A stretch of 64,000 bases of DNA from Latrodectus hesperus (GCA_037975125.1 CM075853.1:55950091-56014090), one strand, 5' to 3'; counted from the stretch's first letter, positions 21,410-34,322 are shown. Notes: generated by a model not told the origin, from the letters alone. Numbers and translations are program-made.

Positions 21410-24117
21410 AGACTAAAAATTTAAATATGTAACTTTTTTATGAAAAAATTTATCTTTAATACATTATGTATTTTGCAATACAAATAAAGGAAGTTATCTT
21501 GCCGCAGCCTAAACTTTAGAAAAATGTCAATTATGAATGAAAGAGGGAGATAAGGACGACACCACTTCGGCCTATTTTATTATCATTAAATTCACACATT
21601 AAACTCGTTAGTTTTCGTTTCCAAATTTTTTTAATTAAGTTCAAAATGTTAGCAAGGGATTATTCTCTGCTTAAAAATGCAGTTAACTTATTTATAAAAT
21701 TTATATCAATTAAAATCAGAAACATAATCATTTGCAGTAATATCATTTGATATTATGTTAAGAAAATTGCAGAAGGAATGCAACATTTCAATAAAACTTG
21801 CATGCGAAGAAAAATATTAAGGATATGCTAATTTATATCCTTAAAAATACATGTAAAAGTATTTAGCTACAATTGTGATATTTTGTCTTTATTTTGAAAA
21901 TTATTTATATCAATTTGTTAGATTTTTATGAGAACAGCTTGTACATATAATTGAACAATTTATATATTTAATAATAAATACCAATATTTCAACTAGAAAA
22001 AATTTAATTCAATACAGATTTCTAGAAATTAATTAAAAATTGACTTCATATGTTATTTACGGTATCATATAAAAGTCTTTATATTTTTAGAATAGAACAT
22101 ATTAATCTAGAATAAAAAACAAATACTTCGTGTTAGCTTGGATATTTAATATATGATAAGCTTAGATGCTTTATATGTCGTGATAAGTTTTGATATCGAA
22201 GTGTTTTCCGTTTATTTGCTCAACTTTTTAATTAAGTTAATTTACATATTTAAAATATAGTTTGTGTTAATTAACTTAAAATCAACGTTGATAAATTTCC
22301 TGTGTTCACATTTAATGCATCTGAGAAATTCAAGAATTTGATTTATAAATAATAAATATCATCTTGTGTTAGCAGTGAAAGTAGATAAGCATAATTATTC
22401 AGTTATGCTCATCCACTTTAAAATATCCAAATAATAAGTAATTTTATGTCATTACGTCCAACATAAATATTCATTTTACAGTTATATAAGTAATTGATTT
22501 TGTTATGTTCATATTCTTTTAATAAATATTACTTATAAAAGAATATTACTTATTTGTTGATGTGTCTTCAACATTGCGGGAATTTTTTGACCAAGATTCA
22601 TATTCACGGTATTATTTTTCATGGAATAACGGATAATGTTAAAATTTCTAAAAAACACACACATGTATTTTATTCAAAAAAATAATCTTTAAATAGCACA
22701 AAAATAACATATTACCAAGAGGATGAAATTATATTCTAAACAATTTATACATTTTATTGATTATCATAAAGAATATATTTTATACGGGAATAATGTACAT
22801 AAGGACTGCTTAAGATATAATCGTGCAGTACTGAACATATAACTGTCACTAAAAGTTATTTTTTAAATATTTTGTAGTTCTAAACTGGTATAAAATTTTT
22901 TAACTTTGCAATTTTTTCAATCCATCATTTTCTTAATTTTTGACCAAAGATTTAAATAATTAGTTCTTTTTTTTACAAACCCCATATATATCTTAATGAT
23001 TTCTTCTTAAAATAAAAATATCTTTCAAATATAAATGCACTTATACAAATGTATGCCTTACAAAAATTATATCAGAAACTAAAAGTCAGTCTTTTAAATT
23101 GCTGCTGCAATGTCTCAAAATATTTCATAGTTTTTATTGGTTTATCTTCAAGTATTCATAAAGGAAATATGTCAAGCATTGAAATTCCATTTAATATTAT
23201 TACTACGCATGAAATATTAGTGAATAGTTTAATATAACATATGATCTTGTTTTTTTCAGAAATAGTTTAAAGTTGCTCTGGATATCTTATTATTTTTCAC
23301 TACCAATGCTTCATGAAGTCATCCATACAATACCATTTAGATTTAAAGAATTAATTACTGAGCCTGTATACGAACTACTTAAGTATAAAGGTTTAACTTA
23401 AGACATGGTTAACTATATTATGTTAATATAAACACCCAATTGCGTGTAATGGATTTTGCTTAACGATTATAGGCAAAAATATTTTAGCGTGAAAGTCTTT
23501 AACGACTTGCTGTCAGTCATACTATATGTTGTAGGAGGGAAGTAAAGTCTTCATTTATGTCCCTTATTACTTTGGTTTATATAACTTCAAAATCATTTTA
23601 CCACAAGGTCAATAAATGTTATATGTAATAAAAATTCAAATTAATAATCTTGATAATTCACTAAGTGCTGTACGTGATAATATATATTTAATTACGACAG
23701 CTATGATAACTGAATGTACTTAATAATTCAAATGTAGTTAATTATTTTATCACATTAATAATGTTCTACATAGTACAAATCGAGTTTAATGGAATATTTT
23801 GTCTTATTTTATGATCATTTGCTAATCAGCAGAATCTTTAATCTTCGTCAAAACTCATATTATATTACAGTTTTCTAAAGGATTCAGTATTAAAGTGGAA
23901 TATTGTATAAAACATAAATTTCTATCCAAAAAATAAAAAGACTTTAAATTAAACTTACTTAAAATTATGTTTTGAATGCTAACATAACATAATAAATAAA
24001 AATATTTGTAAAAATATTTACTTAGTGAGTTATAAATGCTTCATAAACTTTAAGAATACTAAAATCTAGTCTTAGAAAATAAAAATGGATGAATAACTGG
24101 AATATATCACTTAAAGA
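21410..24117. other. AT-rich DNA without a recognised gene
   Basis: No recognised gene, RNA or transposon end. A 17-bp near-duplication (AATATTACTTAT-type) occurs near 22526-22555. Confidence 0.6.
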
Positions 24118-24400
24118 AACTAGTAACTCGGACTTTGGGGATTATATTCTACAGATAACAGTTGTTCTTGGCACGTGATTATAGCTCCCTGGAGTATCTA
24201 AGAAAATCGAAGAAGGTATATGTTGAATTTATATTCAAGGCAAAGCTTCTTTCAATCTATAAAATAGCTAGTAAAATGCATATTCGAGGGGAGCATTGAA
24301 TGTATGATATGAATTTATTGTTGTATTATTGGTCCCGTAGAAAATGTTATTTCAAAGTAAAAACGTGTCATTTATTTTTTATATTTTTTAGCATTCAAAA
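24118..24400. repeat. Dispersed repeat, member 1
   Basis: The stretch around 24178-24275 resembles 46195-46290: both contain ATTATAG, then CCC, then GAAAATCGAA, then a GTTGAATT or GTTAAATT block, with similar spacing. Its right part, about 24311-24380, is also repeated at 24838-24912. The class is not recognised. It may be an old non-autonomous element. Confidence 0.5.
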
Positions 24401-24837
24401 TTTAGTAAAATATTCAGAAATTAATAGGAAATATCAAATGCTTTTAGAGAATATTATTTTAAAATTTAAAAACACCAGTATTACTGCAATTAGATTCTAA
24501 TAATTTACTTTTCGAATATGATTTAGAAAAATTTTATTTTGTGCAAAAGTTTTGTAGTGATCAAATTTTCTCAATACTTTCGAATACATATTTTGCAATA
24601 ATTTATATTTTATAATAATATTTATTTTATATATGAGTATGTCTTATTAAAAAATTACATAACGATTAGGAAACAAAAATTTATTTGTTTCTAACAATTT
24701 TGTAAATAAGAAATACTTTCTTTAAATCAACTTGACTAAAACTGCATAAAATAAAAGTATTGCAATGGTTCATGATCATACTCTATTTGATATGATCTAC
24801 TATACTTTCCTTCAGTATTCATATAAACAAACTATTG

Positions 24838-24912
24838 AAATGAATTTATTGGTCCCGTTGAAGATGTTATTTCAAAGTAAAAACAAGCCATTTAATTTTT
24901 ATATTTTTAATA
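24838..24912. repeat. Second copy of the 24311-24380 segment
   Basis: ATGAATTTATT, TGGTCCCGT and ATGTTATTTCAAAGTAAAAA recur in the same order as at 24311-24380, with a small internal indel. The two copies are about 0.5 kb apart in direct orientation. Confidence 0.7.
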
Positions 24913-25937
24913 AGCTTGGGACTTCTTTCCTCTAAAAAAATTTATTCAGAATTTATCTCATTACTTGATGAGTTTTTAAAACAAAAAATAAAGAAATCTA
25001 ATGTGTAAATAATCATAAAATACACTTAAAAATAAACATGTTTTCAAAAGAAAATTTTTTGCTAAACTATTTGAATTAACATAATGTTTTTACGAAACAA
25101 AATATTTCTACATTTCCATCAACTGCGAACTGTTAGAATAAATTTTAATATTAAAATGTTTTGTGATTCTCTCATTTACTAGAAAAGTATGTTAATTTGC
25201 AGTTAATAAAAAAGGTTAAAAGAGTAATTTTTACGATATTAATATTCAGGATTTTAGGCATAATTTAAAATTTTTTATCCTTGAATTTTTATTTGAAAAG
25301 AAAAATGTTATTATTTAACATTTAGAATATTATACATATACATGTATGAGCATTAAAAATATAAAATGAATATAAGATCACTATTTTCAAAATTCAGTAC
25401 AGTTTGCCCAATCTAAGAAAAATGCAAAAAATTATCTAAAATAATGTTTTACCTATTAAACATTTTACTGGTGTTTTACTGTTAATTATCGTTATTATGA
25501 AAAATTACTTCAGTATTTTAAAGTTGTAAGCAATTATCTTTTAAATTACTGCACTGGAATTTTGTAATCAATGCAATATGCTTAATTTAAAAGTTATATT
25601 TGTATAAAATTCTATTAAAAAATATTTTATTTATCACATTATCAAATGTAAATCAATCAAGTTTAAAACTCATGATTCCGTTAGGAAAGTAACCATACTT
25701 TCTCAATTAGCTAACACTTGTTTTAAAACTCATGGAGTAAATCTTAAATGTAAAATCAATTAAGGTTTGTTATTTAAATTTCTGTACCATGTATTTCTTA
25801 AACATAATTTAGCATTTTTCAGTTTGGTTTAGATAAAATAATATGAAAATATGGAACATTATTTTCTGAAAAACAATATGTGTTTATTAAATACTGAAAT
25901 ATTATTAAAATTTATTCTATTTTTCCGTCAGCGTATT
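24913..25937. other. AT-rich DNA without a recognised gene
   Basis: Nothing recognised on either strand. Confidence 0.6.
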
Positions 25938-26224
25938 TTAAAGATAAACGCTTTTAATGACAACTTCTCTATATATTAAAGATTTCTTTTTTAATGATTC
26001 ACATTTATAAAAGTAGTGTTTCATTAATTCATGTCCATATTGAGCAAGAGCTCTTGCATATGATTGATCAGACTTTGCTAAAGTTCCATGAGATATGACA
26101 AAGCTTTTTACTTTGCGAGTATTAGCTCGATGTACAGCAACATTCTTATCAAAAAGAAAATGTGCTAAGCCAAGCTCATATTTTCCAGTGTTTTCTAAAG
26201 TTACTAGAGGATTTTCAATGTAAA
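25938..26224 (-). CDS. Candidate exon of an unrecognised protein
   Basis: The minus-strand frame is open for about 95 codons and lacks an initiating ATG near its beginning. It follows an AG (ATATAG, ending at 26225) that could be a splice acceptor and ends at TAA 25940-25938. The translation begins YIENPLVTLENTGKYELGLA, continues AHFLFDKNVAVHRANTRKVK and then HGTLAKSDQSYARALAQYG, followed by HELMKHYFYKCESL. The His/Gly/Asp/Arg content and the Ala-rich amphipathic pattern are very unlike the AT-driven noise frames nearby. I cannot name the family. A helical, BAR-like or similar domain is conceivable but unsupported. It could be the last exon of a minus-strand host gene, or a captured or retrocopied fragment. 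Confidence 0.45.
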
Positions 26225-26242
26225 CTATATAACATTATATTA

Positions 26243-26282
26243 ATGAACCTTATGTGAAAGACATGAACCTTATGTGATAAAT
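26243..26282. repeat. 20-bp tandem duplication
   Basis: ATGAACCTTATGTGAAAGAC at 26243-26262 is followed by a second copy, 26263-26282, that differs only at its end. It lies just upstream of the candidate minus-strand exon. Confidence 0.85.
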
Positions 26283-27262
26283 GGAACCTTGAACTATCTT
26301 TATAGTTCAGTAACCATGTTGTTCCCTTGCGTTAAGTTGATATCAGTCATGATGTTAAAGTTGCAAATTTCTACACTACTTTCATGATTTATGCTATGAA
26401 TAGCCTCTTAATTTAGAAGATTCACAAGTTTTTATCTCAATTTTAGTCATATTTATTCAATATTTTGTTTTCATTCAATGAAGAAAAGCTGCAGTGACAA
26501 TTGTATCTCTTGTCATGTTCTGCCTATTATCTCTTTCTAAAAGAAAGAAAAAAAGCATAAATGAATATATTTTATTGCAAATCTCATTAGACAATCTGCT
26601 AATTTCATTTGTAACAGGCTATGAAAATTACAGTGCACTCAATTGTAAAGTGACTATAAAAAATTTTATCAAAATTCTTGTTCAGGATTTTGCTATCTTT
26701 GCTTCTCTATTACATACAATTGATAAATAAAATATCATCTACAATTGATAAATAAAAATTAGTCTAAAATATTAAAATTTTAAAATGCAAAATCTGGAAT
26801 CCCGTATTATCATTGTTTGTGGAAAGTAACAAATTATAATTTTTACACCATTATTAATTTTCAAATTCTGAATTTTACATAATATATCCATGCATTTCAA
26901 ATTTAAATGTATGAATAATGTAAATAAATATGCACGTGTTATTAAACACAAAAATATCCATATTTGTGTCATCTTTATTCATAAATATAAATTTGTTCTT
27001 TCTTTTTCTTTACTAACTATGTTAAAAAATTAATAAAATATTTAACAGTGAATTCAAAAATTAATAGAAGTCTTACACAAAATTCTCTAATATTCCCTTT
27101 TCAACCATTAGCTTAATCTTGAATATTAGAAAGTCAATTACTACCGCGTTAGAAAGTGTTCTATAAGAAATATGCAATTCTTAAAGCACGCATCTTAAAA
27201 GGAGATGAAAGTGTAATGTGTAAAAAAAGTATTATGAATTTTGAATAGTAATGACCAGGATA
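26283..27262. other. AT-rich DNA without a recognised gene
   Basis: No recognised feature other than a small direct duplication of ACAATTGATAAATAAAA near 26717-26757. The open frame at 26494-26730 has no recognisable motif. Confidence 0.6.
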
Positions 27263-27656
<394 letters not shown>

Positions 27657-27670
27657 TGGTCGTCATACTC
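27657..27670. repeat. Target-site duplication, left, of Jockey-type LINE
   Basis: TGGTCGTCATACTC, identical to 32360-32373. The two copies flank exactly the segment that holds LINE ORF1, ORF2 and a 3' UTR. Confidence 0.88.
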
Positions 27671-27965
27671 ATAGGTGGATATAGTTAGAGGTCGTTTTCT
27701 CAAAGTCGAGCTCAGAAAAGATCAGACGTAGGAAGAGGTCTTCACTTATGCTACAATCTTACTCAAGCTTCTCAAAGATCATCCCCAACGGAGATAGTGA
27801 CTTGTGTATGTAGAAGTCCCCGGATACCTTACGGTGCCAACACCAGGGGCAAATTTTCTTGTGATTTGATTAGAACTGCATGGACTCTTCGGAATCCACT
27901 GGACAGATGTAGGTTTCCCCTCCCCCTCAGGCTATGGACTTAAGTTCCATGACTTTGGAATCGGG

Positions 27966-29343
27966 GTGAGGGCCATCAGCAATAAAATTAGACTCAATTC
28001 CGAATATATTCAGAAGATTAGTAATGAGGAACTTACGGACAGTGAAATAGAACTACTGCGAATACACAGCATCGATCTGACGAAATTAACTTAGCTTCTT
28101 GCGAGTTAACAAAGGGATAAACCCTCTAAAAATAGGGACACTCCAAAAACTAATGTAAATGCACCACCGCCATTCTCTGTTGCAACTAATAATCGATTTG
28201 AAGTCCTAAGCGACAGCGATGACGTCAAAATTGTATCAGAAAATGAAGACTACCCGGAACTTAGCCAGACTGTTAAAACCTTAAAACCTAAGTAAGCCAA
28301 CAAAAGAAAAATCGAGGAAAATATTAATGTCTCTAATGAAATCACTCTAATAAATCTAATGAAATCACAGATAATAACAATGAAATGAGTAATGCTCAAA
28401 TCTTCCAACCAGCCAAAAAGAACACTAAAATACCACCAATAGTGATAAAAGACCAAACAATTATACTCTTCAAATCAAAAAATATATCAAGTTACAAAGG
28501 AAAAATGATGGGAACTGAAATTTTAACATTAAAAGTGGATAATGCTGAAACACATAGAAAAGTCACCTCAGCTTTAGACGAAATAAGAACCACCTACCAT
28601 ACTTTTGTCCTCCCAGAAGACAAGAATCTAAAAATAGTCATACGCAACGTTCCGCCATACTATAATGCAGAAGAAATAACTCAAGAATTAATCTAAGAGG
28701 GGTTTCAAATTATCAATGTTACCCAGATGACCAAAAAAGTTGACGGGAACAAAATCAACTTACTCTTCTATACGTTACTCTTCCAAAAAATGACAAGTCA
28801 AAAGAAATTTACAATATGTCTCACATATTTAACCTAGCGATTAAAATAGAAACATACAAAGGAAGAAAAGGAGTAACGCAGTGCTTTAGATGCCAAGGCT
28901 TCTTTCATGCACAAACCTCATGTCACCACAATTTCAAGTGTGTGAAATGTGAGGGGGACCATCACCATTCAAATTGGCCTAAGCCGACTACCACACCTGC
29001 GAAATGCGCAAACTGTGGCGAAGCCCATCCTGCTAGTTTCAGGGGATGTAATAAATTCCCCAAAGTAAAAGGAAAACAAAATCTAAATGCACATATAAAA
29101 AGTACAATTGTGCCCAGTTCAAAACCCAAACTAACATACGCAAATGTACTGGTTCAAAAAAACGACACTGTAGTTAAAACAAAGGAATCAATAAATGAAG
29201 CAAAATCAATTGTAAATGAGCTAAAATTACTAGTAAAATGTGTGCAATATTCAGGAATCCTAGAATTAACTGCTCAATTGAAAAAATTTAACGAGGGCAT
29301 GGAGGCCCAACAAAATGGAACAATAACAGCAAATAATGAGTAA
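27966..29343 (+). pseudogene. LINE ORF1 (Gag-like, CCHC zinc knuckles), broken
   Basis: Nucleic-acid-binding ORF1 protein of the LINE, needed for its ribonucleoprotein particle. The first part (27966 to about 28290) reads with stops at 28092, 28107 and 28292 and holds the acidic FEVLSDSDDVKIVSENEDYP. A frameshift leads to 28385-28696, which contains the domain before the knuckles (KIVIRNVPPYYNAEEITQEL). Another shift leads to 28816-29343, with CFRCQGFFHAQTSC (C-x2-C-x4-H-x4-C). A second knuckle CVKCEGDHHHSNWP has Trp where Cys is expected. A third, CANCGEAHPASFRGC, follows. The true start codon is not clear. The end overlaps the ORF2 start in ATGAGTAA. Confidence 0.88.
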
Positions 29344-32050
29344 CAACCAACAAAGCTTTAGCCCAATCACAGTGGCCTCTTGGAATGCACAAAGCATTAA
29401 ACTAAAGACACAGAAACTTCCTGGATCAATTTAACATTGACATAACCTTACTCACGGAGACGCATCTAACGCCTGCAATCAAATTCAACATACCAAATCA
29501 CAACGTATATAGAACTGATAGAGCTCACCACAAAGGAGGTGGGACAGCCATAGCAATTAAAAGATCATTAAACTCAACGATTTACAGCAACAATAACAAT
29601 AATGGTTATGAAGGAACTTCTATAATTGTCACCTTTAAACCTAAAATAAATATCAAATTTACGAGCATTTATAATAGACCTCAGCACATACTAACTTCAC
29701 TGAACGTTATTGATATATTTTCAACCGATTTCCCAACCATCATAGGTAGAGATCTAAATAGTAAAAATATACACTGGGGATGTAAAATTACTAATCAAAA
29801 TGGAACCACAATATTAAACGCTGCACAAAACTATAATTATACAATAGTAGCACCAATAGAACCAACGCATTTTGACTATAGAAATAAAGGAGATATATTA
29901 GACATCGTTCTAAACAATAGCCAAATACCACTTTCAGCTAATACATTAAATGAACTATCCTCAGACAACATCCCAGTTATTGGATGTCTGGGAATAAATA
30001 AAATAATTGAACAAAAATATCTCTAAAGAACAAACTGGCAACTATACTACAACATTCTACAGGATCAATACTGGAACAACAATGAAGAAAACCATCAATC
30101 ACATATAAATATGCAAAATAAAATCTCGAAAGGTATAAGAATATTCACTGAAAACATAGTAAATGCAAAAATTACAGCAACCATAACAGTTAAATATCAT
30201 AAAAATTATCTGAGGCTTCCCAGCAATGTAAGAGAAATAATAAAAGAAAGAAACAGAACTAGGAAGAAGATATCAAAAAACCCTAAACCCCCACTACAAA
30301 ACTCAAGTGAATAAATTTAATAAACAAATTAAAAAACTTTGTGACGAAATCAGAAATTAATCTGGAAACAAAAAGTCGAAAAACTGACAACAGAAAACAA
30401 CTCTATTTGGACTTTTGCCAGGCAACTTAAAAGGAAGAAAACACAAAATAACAGGCTTCAAGGTTAAAACGGTCATGTTTACTCAAATGAAGAAAAACTT
30501 GAAATTTTTTCAAACTCGTTATACAGCCAATTAAATCCAAATCCGGATACAAACAATACTTTTACTAAAATAGAGGAACAAAACGTGGACTATTTTATAA
30601 ATAATAATCAACCAAAAGCAACAATAAATCCTACAGACGTAGAAGAGTTAATAGAAGTTGTTAAGAAGCTAAAAACCAAAAACGCACCAGGAGGAGATAA
30701 AATCTCCAACTCTATGATAAAATACTTACCAAAAGTTTATCTATCAAAACTCGTAAATATTTTTAATGACTGTCTAAAATACTGCTACTTCCCTACAATC
30801 TGGAAAATTGCTGACATAATATTATTTCCCAAACCAGGCAAAGATCCCAGAAAAGCAGAAAATTATAGACCTATAAGCTTACTACCCACAATAGGCAAAA
30901 TATTTGAAAAAATTATTTATAACAGAATCAAACCATACTTTCACTTGCTACTAAATCAACAGTATGGATTCAGGAAAAATCTATCGACGGTTAAACAACT
31001 TACTAGAATAATAGGAATTATTGGTGACAATCTACACAAAAATGTATACACTGCCATGGTAATGCTCGACGTATCAAAAGTGTTTGATAAAGTTTGTCCT
31101 AAAGGACTTATTCAAAAATTAATCAATATCAATATTGACTCAGATATCATCTTGCTACTACATTCATACTTAACAGATAGATATTTTCAAGTCACGCAAA
31201 ATAACCAAAAATCACTAACGCGAAAAATAAATGCTGGAGTACCCCAGGGAAGCATCCTTGGGCCGATACTATACCTATTCTTCACATATGACTTCCCCAT
31301 GGAGGAAACAACGAAAATTGCTTTTTACGCTGATGACACGGCCATTTTGGCTGAATCAAGTAACCCTAATTATGCAATACAAAAACTACAATCTTCGCTC
31401 TATAATATAGAAAACTGGTGCAACTATTGGAGAATTAAAATAAATTCAGAAAAATCTCAACTGATTCTGTTTAAAAGAAATAGGAGAAATAAATTCAAAC
31501 ATCGGAATAAAAATGGTCTAATCTTATTTGGCAGAGAAATACCAAAAGTGTGCTCTGCTAAATATCTGGGAATTACATTAACGAGTAGACTTGAAATGGA
31601 CAAAACATATAAACAATGTGATCACTAAGACCACACAAGCTTATGGGTGTTTAAAAGCAATTATAGGTGAAAAATCAAACCTTTTGCTCAAATTTAAAAG
31701 ACTTCTATACATTTCAATGATAAGACCAATTATAACATATGCATCCCCAGTATGGAACTTTAACAACAAAATGGACAAAAGGAAAATTAATAGTTTTCAG
31801 TACACGATATTAAGAAAAATTACAAACGCCCCATACTTTATCAGAAATAAAAATATAGCTAAAGATTTAAAAATAGATGATCTATATAGCCGAACATATA
31901 AGAAAATTAAATAATAAATTTTATGAAAAAGCTCAGAACTGCGAAGCAGCAAACTTCAACGAAATTTTTAAATATCAATATCTTGAGGAAGACTGCAAAT
32001 ATAGACCAATAGCGAGATATTTTCTTAAGGAAAGAGATAAATGTAAATAG
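29336..32050 (+). pseudogene. LINE ORF2 (endonuclease and reverse transcriptase), broken
   Basis: ORF2 starts at ATG 29336, overlapping the ORF1 stop by 8 nt. The APE endonuclease keeps ASWNAQSI, LLTETHL and GRDLNSKNIHWG (normally GDFN-like) and ends with SSDNIPV (normally SDHxPV, so the catalytic His appears to be Asn). There is a frameshift near 29410, TAA at 30024 and further breaks at about 30315-30480. The reverse transcriptase is open at 30585-31628: APGGDKISNSMIKYL, ENYRPISLLPTIGKIFEKII, QQYGFRKNLST, MVMLDVSKVFDKV, GVPQGSILGP and the catalytic FYADDTAILAE. A frameshift near 31594 leads to the thumb domain at 31591-31914, and another near 31890 to the last part, stopping at 32048-32050. 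No RNase H follows. Confidence 0.94.
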
Positions 32051-32359
32051 TGTATATATTTTCATCTACTTGTATTATTAACCGGAATTATTTATCCCAG
32101 ATTTTCTCATATTGAACTCTAAATATTATCATGCAAACTTGTATCTATGTTCTTTTTCTACATTGAAAATTCTCATTTCTGGTAACCACGCCCAGTTATG
32201 AAACAATCATTGTTGATTGGCTATCACACGCAGTCAGGCTAGCGCTCACCGTGAGTAAAGACATTTTTTTCTCCTCTTGGAGCTACTACAGATGAAGAAG
32301 TAAAGTTCCTGCTACGCAGGGTGACACTTCGTAAAACATATTAGATTCAAGATCTAAGA

Positions 32360-32373
32360 TGGTCGTCATACTC
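32360..32373. repeat. Target-site duplication, right, of Jockey-type LINE
   Basis: TGGTCGTCATACTC, identical to 27657-27670. Flanking bases differ on both sides, as expected for a real duplication boundary. Confidence 0.88.
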
Positions 32374-32738
32374 TTTATATGTGAACACAGTATAGTAAAT
32401 TAATGTTCTTATATATATATTTACTGATCATTGGTTCACACATTTTAATTCTCATTAAAACATAAATCAACGGGAAAAATAAATTATAGTGCATAAATAG
32501 ATTAAAAATTAATTTCTTTTTACATTCATTAATGTGCACATTATATACTTTATTGTTCATATAACTTAGTAAAAATAATTCTTAAAATAATCTTCTATAC
32601 TTAATATTTTCAAGAGCTTAAGGATTTTTCTTGTTAAACTCTCCATATTTATAATATGTTTGTAGAAGAAAACATTTGGTGAAATATTTTTTTCTAATTA
32701 AAATAGTTGCTATTTTATAAACTATTAGGCATAAAGTA

Positions 32739-33610
32739 TTAGGTCTACCGAAAAGTTCTGTCCGCTCCGGTTACAATCAGTTTCAACAAGTACTCAGCTC
32801 AACAAACCATTTCCGACCATATTCGGAAACTAGGGTTTGTGTGGAAGTATTCGAGATGGGTGACACACAAGTTAAGTGAGAAGAATTTGAATGATCGAAT
32901 CATCATATGCACATCTCTGCTTGCACGCAACAAAATAGAACCCTTTTTGGACCGGATCATAACTGGAGATGAAAAGTGGATTACCTATGAAAACATCATT
33001 AGAAAAAGGGCATATTTTGAACCCGGAAAATCTGCCCCCCTCTACCTCTAAATCGAAATTGAGCTTGAACAAGAGAATGTTGTGTATATGGTGGGACATT
33101 CGAGGACCAATACATTTTGAGCTGTTGAAACCAAACGAAAGGCTAAATTCGGAGAGGTACTGTCAGCAATTGGATAAATTAAAAACAGCACTCCAAGAAA
33201 AGAGGCCGGAGATGTTCAATAGGAAGGAGATCATACTGCTTCATGACAATGCCAGGCCACATGCTGCTTTGGGGACTCGTCAGAAAGTCACAGAGCTAGG
33301 CTAGGAAATTCTGTAGCATCCACCATACTCTCCGGACGCAGCACCATCTGATTATCACTTGTTCCTTACAAAATTTCTTGCAGGGCAAACAATTCAAGAA
33401 CGAAGAAGATATCAGACAAGCACTGGTTCAATTTTTGGTCTCTAGAGATAACACATTTTTTAAAAATGGGATATACAAATTGCCATCACGCTGGCAAGAA
33501 GTCATAAATAATGATGGCAATTATATTACTCAATAAAGTTTATCCAAAGTATGAAAAAATGTATTCCTTTGTTTCATTCTAAAACGGACAGAACTTTCCG
33601 ATAGACCTAA
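32739..33610 (+). mobile_element. Mariner, internally deleted, 872 bp
   Basis: Inverted ends TTAGGTCTACCGAAAAGTTC (from 32739) and the complement of TTAGGTCTATCGGAAAGTTC (ending 33610) continue into TGTCCG and differ at only two positions. TA flanks both sides (32737-32738 and 33611-33612). Mariners are usually about 1.3 kb. Here roughly 400 bp covering the N-terminal DNA-binding region is missing just after the 5' TIR. It is a different mariner lineage from the one at 3601. The ends could still be recognised by a transposase supplied in trans. Confidence 0.95.
32787..33535 (+). pseudogene. Mariner transposase pseudogene, N-terminus deleted
   Basis: Reading starts within the middle of the protein (QQTISDHIRKLGFVWKYSRW). 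The first catalytic Asp is in ITGDEKWITYEN (32968). After a frame change the second is in LLHDNARPHAA (33245) and the third in SPDAAPSDYHLF (33350). The last two are 34 residues apart. Stops are present at about 33050 and at 33302 and 33314 (both TAG, the latter just before HPPYSPD). The paired-like DNA-binding half is absent. The motif style resembles the Bombyx/human-type mariner branches, but the subfamily is not assigned. Confidence 0.9.
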
Positions 33611-33612
33611 TA

Positions 33613-34322
33613 TATTGATTTTCTTTATGCGCATGTGTACATATACATAAAAATTCTTGAAATGCATATTCTTTATTTATCACTTAATAATTTCAAATAA
33701 ATTAATAATTTCACTTCCATGAGTATTTGATAAATAATAAGTGGAGTTGTAAATACGAGCAACTAAAACTTAATTAAAATATATTCTTTATATTAAAAAG
33801 TTTTTTTATAATATTATTCTTAGAAGACTTAGTAATTACAATTTAGCAGGTTTAAATATTAGAAAAGAAAATCAATTCAGACTGAATTGCATTCCAGAGA
33901 AAAACACTATTATACAGTAAATCAAAGAATTTTACATATCTAGGTCAGAGAAAAATAATTCAAAAAACATCTTCAGCTTTCATGGCGAAATTCCAAAGAA
34001 CTATACGAAATAAAAAAATAGAACTGTTTTCTTTTGAAGACCAAAAAATAAAGCTGAAAGATCATGTCATTTTTATTGCGAAATAAAAAAAGATAAAAAG
34101 TATGTCTTAAAGAAACTAAACTAAATTTTTTAGGACCTTGGCTTCCATTTCAAAGAGATCTGCTTTTTTTTTCATAAAACTGTCTTCAAGTGTTTCCTGT
34201 CTGTTGTTAGTAAATATTAAAATGTTTACATTAAATAATGTAATGAAAATTAGGCTAAAATGTTTGGTAGACATTAGTGCCAAAAATGTTACATTATAGT
34301 TATTGTGAAAATAAGTTAATAA
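33613..34322. other. Unassigned DNA
   Basis: No clear feature. A short plus-strand stretch near 33928 reads FTYLGQ, a phrase found in reverse-transcriptase thumb regions, but it is too short to call. Confidence 0.45.

Larger units (their letters stand above)
27671..32359 (+). mobile_element. Full-length Jockey-type LINE, 4.69 kb, decayed
   Basis: A non-LTR retrotransposon bounded by a 14-bp direct repeat. The order is 5' UTR (27671 to about 27965), ORF1 with zinc knuckles (to 29343), ORF2 with APE-type endonuclease and reverse transcriptase (29336-32050), and a 3' UTR of about 310 bp. There is no RNase H, consistent with Jockey. No obvious poly-A tail precedes the right duplication. LINE RNA is reverse transcribed at a nick made by its own endonuclease, which creates the duplication. 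Both ORFs have multiple stops and frameshifts, so the copy is old, yet the duplication is still exact. Confidence 0.92.

Noticed and set aside
33928..34140. Possible reverse-transcriptase thumb (FTYLGQ) on the plus strand
   Set aside because: A six-residue phrase with no other motif nearby; could be chance.
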